Positions 1-5,943 of a stretch of DNA of 9,123 nucleotides are shown here, piece by piece. The position numbers and the translations under genes were made by a program. The stretch is from Nitrospirota bacterium (GTDB taxonomy: Bacteria; Nitrospirota; Thermodesulfovibrionia; Thermodesulfovibrionales; UBA6898). The first letter of the stretch is position 1. Each line of letters opens with the position of its first letter. The notes below the pieces were generated by a model that saw only the letters and a program-made list of their open reading frames with translations, was not told where the DNA came from and searched no databases. The DNA lies in contig JAOUFP010000082.1 of NCBI GenBank assembly GCA_029858145.1, positions 1 through 9,123 on the forward strand, in the 5' to 3' direction.

Positions 1-1
1 T

Positions 2-709
2 ATCGGGGACAGCGCGTTTGCCCATAAGGCGGGCATGCATGTCAACGCGATCCGGAAACACCCGGGGACTTATGAACATATCATCCCTGAACTGGTCGGC
101 AATACGCGAAGGATCCTCGTGTCGGACCAGGCGGGGAAAAGCAGCATCCTGAGAAAGGCCGAAGAATTCGGCATAAAGCTGTCAGGCGATTCTCCGGAGG
201 TGCAGACGATTGTCGCGGAGCTTAAGGACCTCGAAAACCAGGGATACCAGTTCGAAGGCGCCGAGGCCTCCTTTGAACTGCTTATGAAGAGGGCGCTCGG
301 CCTGCACAAGAGATTTTTCGAACTCATAGAATTCAGGGTGATCGTCGAGAAGAGAACGAAGAAAGAAGAGCCAATCAGCGAGGCCACGATAAAGCTGAGG
401 ATCGAAAACGAGACTGAACATACGGTTGCCGAAAGCAAAAAGGGGCCGGTCAACGCGCTCGACAAGGCGCTGAGAAAGGCGCTCGAAAAGTCTTACCCTG
501 TGCTCAGGGAAGTAAAACTTCATGACTACAAGGTCCGCGTGCTCACTGCCGGGGCGGGGACTACCGCGAAGGTCCGCGTGCTTATCGAATCCGGCGACAA
601 GGACAAACGCTGGGGGACCGTCGGCGTCTCAGAAAATATCATCGAGGCATCCTACCAGGCGCTCGTCGACAGCATCGACTACAAGCTGCTGCAGGAAGAG
701 CATAAATAA
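2..709 (+). CDS. cimA: Citramalate synthase, C-terminal part (5' end outside window)
   Basis: The frame is open from base 2 and ends at TAA 707-709, so the catalytic barrel and its start lie upstream. Citramalate synthase condenses pyruvate with acetyl-CoA to (R)-citramalate, the first step of threonine-independent isoleucine synthesis in the cytoplasm. Visible are the conserved linker segment GDSAFAHKAGMHVNA (HKxGxH signature of the isopropylmalate/citramalate synthase family) and the following PELVGNTRRILVSDQAGKS stretch. From about residue 95 after the Met at base 35 to the end lies the LeuA-type dimer/allosteric domain, with GPVNALDKALRKAL, DYKVRVL and VGVSENIIEASYQALVDS. These motifs fit the long CimA family better than LeuA. 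The regulatory domain probably confers isoleucine feedback inhibition, as known for the family. No terminator is obvious after the stop. Confidence 0.93.
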   Translation: MGDSAFAHKAGMHVNAIRKHPGTYEHIIPELVGNTRRILVSDQAGKSSILRKAEEFGIKLSGDSPEVQTIVAELKDLENQGYQFEGAEASFELLMKRALGLHKRFFELIEFRVIVEKRTKKEEPISEATIKLRIENETEHTVAESKKGPVNALDKALRKALEKSYPVLREVKLHDYKVRVLTAGAGTTAKVRVLIESGDKDKRWGTVGVSENIIEASYQALVDSIDYKLLQEEHK

Positions 710-1033
710 CCGCCGGTTCTTGCACGTTTACAGAGACGGACAAGCACCCGCGGGATACACGTGTCCTTCGTGCCTGTTCCAGAGGTTAAGCATCGGGAGA
801 AGGAACCCGCGCAAGAAATACAGGGAATCTGTCGAGGCCTGTGCAGGGGGCTGGATCTGGGATAAGCTTAAGGGACAGTGCACTCCGCCCTGCACCTGAT
901 GAAAATCCTGCGCTCGATGGATCATTCAGGCCTCAGCTGTCAAAAAAACTTTTCCCCTCCGTACTGTGATAAGGTAAACTAAAGGCAACCGGGCGTTATA
1001 TGTTTTTGGACACGATGATGACGGATACCTTTC
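710..1033. other. Gap between citramalate synthase and HNH genes
   Basis: About 320 bp. The first 190 bp can encode only the doubtful small ORF at 720-899. The rest is AT-richer, with an A-run (AAAAAAA) near 942-948 and a TAAACT hexamer at 975-980 that could serve as a -10 element for the nuclease gene, although the matching -35 position (TTCCCC at 952-957) is poor. I see no strong hairpin with a T-run that would end transcription of the upstream gene. Confidence 0.4.
720..899 (+). CDS. Possible small Cys-containing ORF, unknown
   Basis: A 59-codon frame could start at TTG 720-722, 10 bases after the citramalate synthase stop, and ends at TGA 897-899. The predicted peptide has a CPSC pair near its N-terminus, a basic middle (GRRNPRKKY), an aromatic WIWDKLK segment and closing cysteines (QCTPPC), five Cys in all. 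The layout could suit a small metal-binding or disulfide protein. Against it, there is no convincing Shine-Dalgarno next to the TTG (the nearest purine run, GGAAGAG at 693-699, is about 20 bases away). I recognise no family, and the frame is an extension of an open frame antisense-free but overlapping the end of the upstream gene. It may be chance or a decayed gene. Confidence 0.2.
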   Translation: MHVYRDGQAPAGYTCPSCLFQRLSIGRRNPRKKYRESVEACAGGWIWDKLKGQCTPPCT

Positions 1034-1366
1034 ATGAGAAATAAACGCTTAAGAGATTTAAGAAAGATGCCGCACAGGAAGGACGCCGAAAAGTCCGTCG
1101 AAGACATCGTTCGGGAATTGAAGCAGGTGAGCAATCCCTCTGCCGGCTACAGGGAGCAGTCTCTTAAAAAGCACGGGCTCATCTGCGCCAAATGTGGAAG
1201 AGAGTTTGAATTCAAGGACCGGCATCTCCTTACCGTCCACCATAAGGACGGCAACAGCAGGAATAATCCCCCCGATGGTTCCAACTGGGAAAATCTCTGT
1301 GTTTATTGCCATGAAGATGAGCACAGCAGGGGCCTGCTTGGTGACTATTTCAGGGCCGATGAGTGA
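1034..1366 (+). CDS. YajD-like HNH nuclease family protein
   Basis: A 110-residue protein with a compact zinc-bound HNH (beta-beta-alpha-metal) fold. The key residues are visible in order: CAKC (51-54) as the first zinc pair, LTVHHKDGNSRNNPPDGSN (66-84) with the catalytic His pair 69/70 and the conserved DGSNWENLC segment, then CVYCH (89-93) as the second zinc pair, with EHS at 96-98. The order and spacing match the YajD family of stand-alone HNH proteins from E. coli and others, whose cellular substrate is not settled. The first 35 residues are basic and charged. The Met at 1034 has a weak ribosome site. An in-frame ATG at 1067 follows the purine-rich AAGAAAG closely and may be the real start, which would shorten the protein by 11 residues. 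No partner gene, toxin-antitoxin mate or phage gene is seen beside it. Confidence 0.85.
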   Translation: MRNKRLRDLRKMPHRKDAEKSVEDIVRELKQVSNPSAGYREQSLKKHGLICAKCGREFEFKDRHLLTVHHKDGNSRNNPPDGSNWENLCVYCHEDEHSRGLLGDYFRADE

Positions 1367-1446
1367 AGATGTTGCCTATCACGCTTCCTGCGAATTTCAC
1401 GGAAAGTGAACGGAACCGGCAGACCGTTGAATAAAGTCAGAAAATA

Positions 1447-1518
1447 GTGAAAACAAGGTATATCTTTATTCTTCTAAACTTGCTAGCCTTGTCCTGCAGC
1501 GGGCGATTTGACGGCTGA
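1447..1518 (+). CDS. Possible 23-residue lipoprotein
   Basis: A short frame from GTG 1447-1449 to TGA 1516-1518. It begins MKTRYIFILLNLLALSC: a basic start, a hydrophobic core of about 11 residues and a lipobox-like LALSC, followed by only six residues (SGRFDG). This is the profile of a lipoprotein signal peptide with almost no mature part, as in entericidin-size or LptM-size peptides, but the LptM consensus after the Cys is absent. The ribosome site is weak (purine-rich CAGAAAATA just upstream). It lies in the convergent gap after the HNH gene and before the receiver gene on the other strand. It could equally be the start of a degraded longer lipoprotein gene, or chance. Confidence 0.28.
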   Translation: MKTRYIFILLNLLALSCSGRFDG

Positions 1519-1547
1519 CGTTACCGGCCGTGGGACGTTGCCATGTA

Positions 1548-1976
1548 TCAGGAGACCACCTGAAACTGCTGTTCCAGGTGGTACACTTCAGGCCCGACTG
1601 CGGGAAGGTATTTCCTGACCGCGTCAACTAATTGTTTTGGTATAAACGGCTTGAGTATCCATTCATTTACGCCTGCGCGGCAGGCATGGTTTCTTATCGA
1701 AGCCTGATTTTCCGATGTCACCATCAGTACCGGCAGTGATTTGAAATCAGGCATGCTCCTCAGTCTCCCGATCAATTCGATTCCGTTCATCACCGGCATA
1801 TTGAGATCAGTTATCAGCAGATCAATATTTGTCCCATTCAATTTATCCAGGGCTTCCAAACCGTTTGCCGCTTTGATGACTTCATATCCTTCTTTTCTTA
1901 ATATTAATGAAATAAGCTCTCTGATACAGAGGGCATCATCCACTACCAATACACTCACTGATTTTCCTGAACTCAT
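1548..1976 (-). CDS. Single-domain CheY-like response regulator
   Basis: A 142-residue receiver domain with no output domain. The phosphorylation pocket is complete: acidic pair D13-D14 (VVDD), phospho-acceptor D57 in LLITDLNMPVMNG, switch residue T87 in LMVTSEN, and K109 in WILKPF. Such stand-alone receivers accept a phosphoryl group from a histidine kinase and act by protein-protein contact, as CheY at the flagellar motor or Spo0F in a relay. Its ATG overlaps the stop of the upstream 124-residue gene (ATGA at 1973-1976), which indicates translational coupling. A separate strong ribosome site is not seen. About 20 residues follow the last receiver helix and end in a Gln/Val-rich tail. A HisKA_3 kinase is encoded just upstream, but kinases of that class normally pair with NarL-type regulators, so direct pairing is uncertain. 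Confidence 0.92.
   Translation of the reverse strand: MSSGKSVSVLVVDDALCIRELISLILRKEGYEVIKAANGLEALDKLNGTNIDLLITDLNMPVMNGIELIGRLRSMPDFKSLPVLMVTSENQASIRNHACRAGVNEWILKPFIPKQLVDAVRKYLPAVGPEVYHLEQQFQVVS
1555..1582. repeat. Inverted repeat at end of receiver gene
   Basis: ACCACCTG (1555-1562) and CAGGTGGT (1575-1582) are a perfect 8-bp inverted repeat around a 12-base loop, inside the last codons of the receiver gene. It could form a 3' hairpin in that mRNA. No U-run follows on either strand, so it is not a standard intrinsic terminator. Confidence 0.35.
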
Positions 1977-2347
1977 CGTGCAAATACCTGCGAATGATTA
2001 TGTGCAGCAGCAATTTCGGCTATTCTTGCATTCCATGGGATTAACGCTTTGAAAGTGGTAACCCTGTTTTTATGTGCGTTTACCTTCTGGCGGCTTCTTT
2101 CTGCCTCGAAAGAATCGATTATCCTGTTTGCCAAATTGAGCAACTTCGCCTGTTCATATAAGCTTATGCCGGCGATATCGGCACAGATTCCAAATCTTTC
2201 CCCCCTGAAGAATTCTATGCATTCATCCCTCTCCCCGGGCATCCATAAATCTTCAAGGGACTGCAAAATTATTTTTTCCATCAGACTCTTGAGGCAGGCA
2301 ACCTTCTTATTCCTTTTTTTGGTGTTTGTCATTTCCCTCTGCTTCAT
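1973..2347 (-). CDS. Conserved-looking hypothetical protein coupled to receiver gene
   Basis: A 124-residue soluble protein that I cannot assign to a named family. The N-terminal 15 residues are strongly basic (TKKRNKK). The core from about 23 to 77 is helical and looks conserved in character: a LEDLWMPGERDECIEFFRGE segment (31-50) with Trp35, then FGICADIAGI (52-61), then an amphipathic helix YEQAKLLNLANRII (64-77). The C-terminal part is basic and then Ala-rich. There are three Cys (18, 43, 55). It has no signal peptide and no membrane segment. The start at 2347 is well supported by the G-run ribosome site six bases upstream. The ATGA overlap with the receiver gene suggests that the two proteins work together, perhaps as a target or adaptor of the receiver; that is inference only. 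Confidence 0.75.
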   Translation of the reverse strand: MKQREMTNTKKRNKKVACLKSLMEKIILQSLEDLWMPGERDECIEFFRGERFGICADIAGISLYEQAKLLNLANRIIDSFEAERSRQKVNAHKNRVTTFKALIPWNARIAEIAAAHNHSQVFAR

Positions 2348-2353
2348 CCAAGT

Positions 2354-2361
2354 CCCCCCCT
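2354..2361 (-). promoter_or_regulatory. Ribosome binding site of the 124-residue gene
   Basis: Read on the - strand this is AGGGGGGG followed by a six-base spacer (ACTTGG) and ATG. It fixes the start at 2347 rather than the internal Met at residue 6. The seven-G homopolymer is also a place where length variation or sequencing error could occur. Confidence 0.6.
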
Positions 2362-2599
2362 TTTCATTTGCTGATCCATAAATACCGCTGACAAAATCCT
2401 CGTCATCCCCAATCAGAGGAGGTCAGCGAAAAAAAATATCCCCATCATATCCCTCGATGCTGCTTTTGGTGCGGAAGGCTCAATGCTGACAACGGAATAA
2501 ACGCCCGCTTTAAATAAAGAACTGCGAAATTCTTTTTATATATGAGACTTAGTTTACCTGGAGGGGATCATGATTGCTATCGGCGGGATTCCGAAAATG

Positions 2600-2620
2600 T
2601 TGTAGGTATTTGTCCTACAA
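2600..2620. promoter_or_regulatory. 21-bp palindrome, possible response-regulator operator
   Basis: TTGTAGG (2600-2606) and CCTACAA (2614-2620) are perfect 7-bp inverted half-sites around a 7-base spacer. A second, overlapping inverted repeat is present (ATTTGT-CCT-ACAAAT, 2608-2622), so the two would be mutually exclusive as RNA hairpins. The outer flanks CCGAAAATG and CATTTCGG are also nearly complementary. The form resembles sites of NarL/LuxR-family regulators such as ComA (TTGCGG-N4-CCGCAA) and GacA/UvrY (TGTAAG-N6-CTTACA). It lies about 70 bp upstream, in the - direction, of the TATATA element for the receiver unit, a normal activator position. Confidence 0.45.
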
Positions 2621-2683
2621 ATGAAGGGGGGGCATTTCGGAACATATGCCGGGCCTCAGTTCCGCAGAAAAAGTGATATCGTA

Positions 2684-4678
2684 TCAGCTGTTATGCTGCA
2701 GGAAGTCCCGCTCACTGACATCCAGTTCCACCGGTATAGGGATACTTACTGAAATGGAAGTGCCTTTTCCCCGCGTGCCGACTATTTCCATTTCTCCATT
2801 CATAATGTTGACGCGTTCACGTATGCCCAGAATCCCGAACGATGCCGGTTTGGCAATCTGCTTTCTGGAAACACCTCTTCCGTTGTCCTCAACAGACAAA
2901 TTGATCCACCCGTCTCCCTTTTCGAAAAGCACATCGATATTTGTTGCCCCCGAGTGGCGAATGACATTTGTCAGTATCTCCTGAAAAATACGGAAGATGT
3001 TCGTAGAAAGGTCCTTATTCAGGATTATCTGTTCGGGTATTATAATCACACTGCAGGAGATGCCTGAAATTCTCTGGAACTCCGCGGCCTGCCACTCAAT
3101 AGCCGCCGATATGCCGAGATGATCCAATATGCCGGGTCTCAGTTCGGTGATAATCTTTTTTACCGTCCGGATTGTCGCATCGATCTGTGAAAGCATTGCC
3201 TTTGTTTTTTCACACAGGGCACCATGGTCACAGTATTTATCCTTTATCCAGGAAAGATCTATTTTGAGCGCGGTCATGATCTGCCCAAGTTCGTCATGTA
3301 TTTCACGCGCAATCATTGTTCTTTCATCCTCTCTTGCGGATTGTAAATGAGCGGCAAGATTACGCAGCTGTTCCTGGGAAAGTCTTAAAGCCTCTTCCGC
3401 GTTAAACCTGTAGATAACTTCTCCGATAATGAGGGATAAGGATTCGAGAAATTCCACTTTTTCCAGCGGGACCATTCCATCCCTTTCGTCAGCCAGGTGT
3501 ACAGCCCCGAAGATCTTGTCCCTGTAACTGACCGGGATGAGCGCCACTGATTTGAATCCGCTCTGAACACAAACTCCGCGGAATCCCGACTTTTCTTCTT
3601 CTGACAACGAATTCACAAATGCAAAGGTGTTATTGCAATAAAAGGAACCATTCTCTGTCATGAAGGCCGAATCCGCGGGCTCAGGAGTCATCTTGATGGC
3701 CCTTATGCAGATACACTGGTCCCGCTCGACGGACAGGAAATTCTCTGTTCGCATAAATTCATCGCTAAAGCCTGTGGATGACTCATAAGGTATCTGACCG
3801 GTATCATCAAGAACCCTTATCCCGATACAGCGGCATCCGCTCCATTCCTGAAGAGCCTGGACCACAGAAGTAATGTAGTCCTTTCTCGAAATTTGCGGCA
3901 CAAACATTTGAAGAAGCTTATTCGTGATATCGATACGGTTTTCGCTCTCTCTTTGTTCGGTAATGTCACGAAGGGACAAGACAACAAATTCCAATTTATT
4001 CGAATCATCCAGTATGGGAACCACGTTCATGTCCCAGACGGCAGCTTCCTTCCCGGCATTATCCGCAAAGTCCAAAGATTGTCCAAAGACCTTGTATGGC
4101 TCTCTCTTTTCCACTACTCTCCGGAAGTGCTCTTTCATTTCTCCCGAAGGGAACAAGTCAAAATAGTTACGCCCGGCAAATTCAGTTGCAGCACGATTGC
4201 AGGCCCTGGCAAACGTTTCGTTAACGCGTATAAAGTTAAACTCACGGTCGAGAAATACTACACAGGAGGGAGAATGCATGAAGAATGACTCCAGAAACTT
4301 TGTTTTTTCGACCAGTGCATCGTTTGTCCTGTTGCGCTCGGCAATTTCTGATTCCAGTTCCGCATTGAGTTTTTCGAGATCGGCGGTCCTCTCCAGGACC
4401 TTGCCTTCAAGCTCGTTGTGCGCTTGTTTTAATGCTTCCAGCGTCTGCCGGCGCTCGGTGATGTCTTCAATAACCGAAATACCAGTAATCGGCTGTCCCG
4501 CTGCATCGAAGACGAAAGTGCCGGTTACATTGACCCAGACAATTGAGCCGTCTTTGCGGATATATCGCTTTTCTATTTTCCATCCGTCCGCTTCACGATT
4601 CAAAGCCCTCTCCACAGATTCGAAGTTTTTCTCCAGGTCGTCGGGATGTGTTAAGTCACTGAACGAAAGATTGTACAA
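2684..4678 (-). CDS. Sensor histidine kinase, distal part (PAS-PAS-GAF-HisKA_3-HATPase)
   Basis: 664 codons that continue, in the same frame, the membrane part encoded at 5620-4679, from which they are separated only by TAG 4679-4681. The first codon is TTG with no ribosome site, so independent translation is doubtful. Domains by residue: second half of PAS 1 ending in the PAC motif GISVIEDITERR (about 1-78), coiled coil (78-125), PAS 2 (126-245, ending SLRDITEQRE), a Cys-rich GAF domain (about 255-425), linker helix, HisKA_3 dimerisation domain with phospho-acceptor His461 in REIHDELGQ, and HATPase with N-box NVIRHSG (571-577), DNGRG (598-602) and GILGIRER (615-622). The kinase core is intact and of the NarX/UhpB/DegS class, whose partners are usually NarL-type DNA-binding regulators. 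GAF cysteines lie at 282, 284, 322, 324, 348 and 370. If TAG is not read through, this part would be untranslated or made as a soluble fragment. Confidence 0.9.
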   Translation of the reverse strand: MYNLSFSDLTHPDDLEKNFESVERALNREADGWKIEKRYIRKDGSIVWVNVTGTFVFDAAGQPITGISVIEDITERRQTLEALKQAHNELEGKVLERTADLEKLNAELESEIAERNRTNDALVEKTKFLESFFMHSPSCVVFLDREFNFIRVNETFARACNRAATEFAGRNYFDLFPSGEMKEHFRRVVEKREPYKVFGQSLDFADNAGKEAAVWDMNVVPILDDSNKLEFVVLSLRDITEQRESENRIDITNKLLQMFVPQISRKDYITSVVQALQEWSGCRCIGIRVLDDTGQIPYESSTGFSDEFMRTENFLSVERDQCICIRAIKMTPEPADSAFMTENGSFYCNNTFAFVNSLSEEEKSGFRGVCVQSGFKSVALIPVSYRDKIFGAVHLADERDGMVPLEKVEFLESLSLIIGEVIYRFNAEEALRLSQEQLRNLAAHLQSAREDERTMIAREIHDELGQIMTALKIDLSWIKDKYCDHGALCEKTKAMLSQIDATIRTVKKIITELRPGILDHLGISAAIEWQAAEFQRISGISCSVIIIPEQIILNKDLSTNIFRIFQEILTNVIRHSGATNIDVLFEKGDGWINLSVEDNGRGVSRKQIAKPASFGILGIRERVNIMNGEMEIVGTRGKGTSISVSIPIPVELDVSERDFLQHNS

Positions 4679-4681
4679 CTA
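4679..4681 (-). other. In-frame amber codon interrupting the sensor kinase
   Basis: The - strand reads ...GGT TAT ACT GCC GAT TAG TTG TAC AAT CTT... The frame is identical on both sides and the protein reads CGYTAD-*-LYNLSFSDLTHPDDL, a normal PAS sequence in which the missing residue is commonly Glu. One base change (GAG or CAG to TAG) explains it. There is no indel. Confidence 0.9.
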
Positions 4682-5620
4682 ATCGGCAGTATAACCGCAG
4701 ATTTTGCAAAAGGTATTGTTGACCCTGGTGAAACGGTTTGTCTTTAAATCGAGCTGAGCCATGCCCACGGCCGACAGTTCAAATATGCAGCGGAATTGTT
4801 TTTCACTCTCACTTAGCGCCTCTTTGCTCTGATGCAGATTTCTGAATATGAGATCATAAGGCCTTGTCAGGCCCGTAAGGATAATGGCTCTGTAAATGAA
4901 GTAGAATGAGAAGACCCCGAGAAAGTGTCCGAGCATATTTGAAATTGAATAGACATTCGCATATGCGGTAAAAAAAATCCCCTGGGCAACAGCTGCCAGT
5001 ATTGACAGTACAAGCATTCTGAGAGTTTTTTTGTCAAAATCCTTCCGCTTTTGCAGCAATAAGCCGAGAGAAGCCAGAAATAAGAGATTGACAACGTGTT
5101 CGCTTGTCATTTTAAAGGGGGTCAGCCCTGTTCCCTCGGTATAACAGTCAGGAAATATTTTCCAGTAAAAAACAGACACAAGTAGGAGCGAGGTCACACA
5201 AAGATACGCTGAAAATGTTATCGCGGTATTCAGTTTTTTTCGTATAAAAAGCGGCGCCAAAAGGAATGTCACGCCCGAGAGATATCTGGCCGCAATCCAT
5301 AACTGAGTGGGCAGATTAGATCCATATCCCTGAAATACCCCCATACCCTTATAGGCAAGGATATGGAGGAGATAAAGAATCCCTATAAACAAAAAAGCTA
5401 TGCCTGTGAACAGGAGATAACCGTTATCAAGCATCTTCCGCGAGTTCCAGGCGAGCACAAAGACGCTGAAGATGATGACCACACCGGTCAGATCAATAAG
5501 ACTGTGAAACAGGAGGTAGCTGTAACGGCTGGTAAGGTACAAACCTGTCAGTATTAATACGCCAAACAGGAAGGCCGTATAATTACCGTGGACGGGGGAC
5601 TGTTTATCCTGAATTTCCAT
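4679..5620 (-). CDS. Sensor histidine kinase, N-terminal MASE3 membrane part, stopped by TAG
   Basis: 313 residues, then TAG. Residues about 14-250 form eight hydrophobic segments (roughly 14-32, 41-57, 66-86, 110-125, 133-152, 174-190, 199-221, 226-250) with MASE3 signatures: ILAYKGMGVF (87-96), NLPTQLWIAARYL (102-114), FPDCYTEGTGLTPFK (156-170), GHFLGVFSFYFIYRAI (231-246) and GLTRPYDLIFRNL (250-262). MASE3 is an integral-membrane sensory module of unknown ligand. A short linker leads into the first half of a PAS domain (about 272-313) that breaks off at YTAD. Alone it has no kinase core and could not signal. The start has no Shine-Dalgarno but a U-rich leader; no other in-frame ATG occurs before residue 63, which would remove the first two membrane segments. 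A promoter-like sequence lies just upstream (5645-5673). Confidence 0.88.
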   Translation of the reverse strand: MEIQDKQSPVHGNYTAFLFGVLILTGLYLTSRYSYLLFHSLIDLTGVVIIFSVFVLAWNSRKMLDNGYLLFTGIAFLFIGILYLLHILAYKGMGVFQGYGSNLPTQLWIAARYLSGVTFLLAPLFIRKKLNTAITFSAYLCVTSLLLVSVFYWKIFPDCYTEGTGLTPFKMTSEHVVNLLFLASLGLLLQKRKDFDKKTLRMLVLSILAAVAQGIFFTAYANVYSISNMLGHFLGVFSFYFIYRAIILTGLTRPYDLIFRNLHQSKEALSESEKQFRCIFELSAVGMAQLDLKTNRFTRVNNTFCKICGYTAD

Positions 5621-5943
5621 ATTTTGAAAAAAAAACTGATTTTTAGTTTAGAACAAAAGGTTGCGTTAATCAAGCCCCGTCTGCAGCATATGCCGCGTTA
5701 TGAAGGTTTTGCGGCTCTATGCCCTGTCACGACCGGCAGCGTACCGCGTTTTCCGGGTTCGATTAAGCGTCTGATCGTCAACATGGGAGATCTCAGGAAA
5801 TAATTGCACGGACCTGCGAGCTTTCAAAAGAACCGCCGGTGCCGGACAAACTCCCCTTCAGCGGCTTTTTCCGGCAGGGATGAGCCGGCTGATGCTGCAT
5901 AGCTTCTTGCATGGGGAAAGAATGACGGGCGAACGGGAAATTA
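5621..5943. other. Gap between membrane sulfatase and sensor kinase
   Basis: 323 bp without a convincing gene. Besides the candidate kinase promoter it holds a - strand frame of 28 codons (ATG 5784 to TAA 5698) without a ribosome site, and an inverted repeat TGCCGGA (5840-5846) / TCCGGCA (5870-5876) with a 23-base loop. The repeat might fold after the sulfatase gene, but there is no U-run on the - strand to make it an intrinsic terminator. The GC-rich left and AT-rich right sides differ in composition. Confidence 0.4.
5645..5673 (-). promoter_or_regulatory. Candidate sigma-70 type promoter of the sensor kinase
   Basis: On the - strand TTGATT (5673-5668) and TAAACT (5650-5645) are separated by exactly 17 bases, each with four of six consensus matches. 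The start point would fall near 5638, giving a short leader of about 18 bases to the ATG at 5620, rich in A and U. The spacing and position are good but the match is only moderate. Confidence 0.35.

Larger units (their letters stand above)
2348..2683. other. Regulatory gap between sensor kinase and receiver unit
   Basis: 336 bp without a convincing gene. It holds a 21-bp palindrome (2600-2620), a TATATA/TATAAA stretch readable on the - strand at about 2535-2542 that could be the -10 of a promoter for the 124-residue gene, and the G-run ribosome site. No good -35 precedes the TATATA element (the 17-bp position reads CCCTCC), which would fit a promoter needing an activator. A start there would give a leader of roughly 180 bases. 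On the + strand there is an 11-codon ORF with a strong ribosome site (2570-2605). Confidence 0.45.

Noticed and set aside
1396..1410. TTCAC-GGAAA-GTGAA hairpin after the HNH gene
   Set aside because: A five-bp stem with no T-run on either side does not make a terminator.
4676..4678. TTG as a genuine independent start of a separate soluble kinase
   Set aside because: There is no Shine-Dalgarno in the preceding 20 bases and the protein would start in the middle of a PAS domain; the frame continuity points to one interrupted gene.
5750..5775. GGGTTCGATT resembles a tRNA T-loop
   Set aside because: No complementary T-stem, acceptor stem or anticodon arm can be drawn around it.
5698..5784. 28-codon - strand ORF in the gap before the sensor kinase
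   Set aside because: It has no ribosome site and no recognisable motif; length is within chance.
5588..5803. 71-codon + strand ORF crossing the kinase start
   Set aside because: It overlaps the kinase start in antisense, has low-complexity translation and no ribosome site or family motif.
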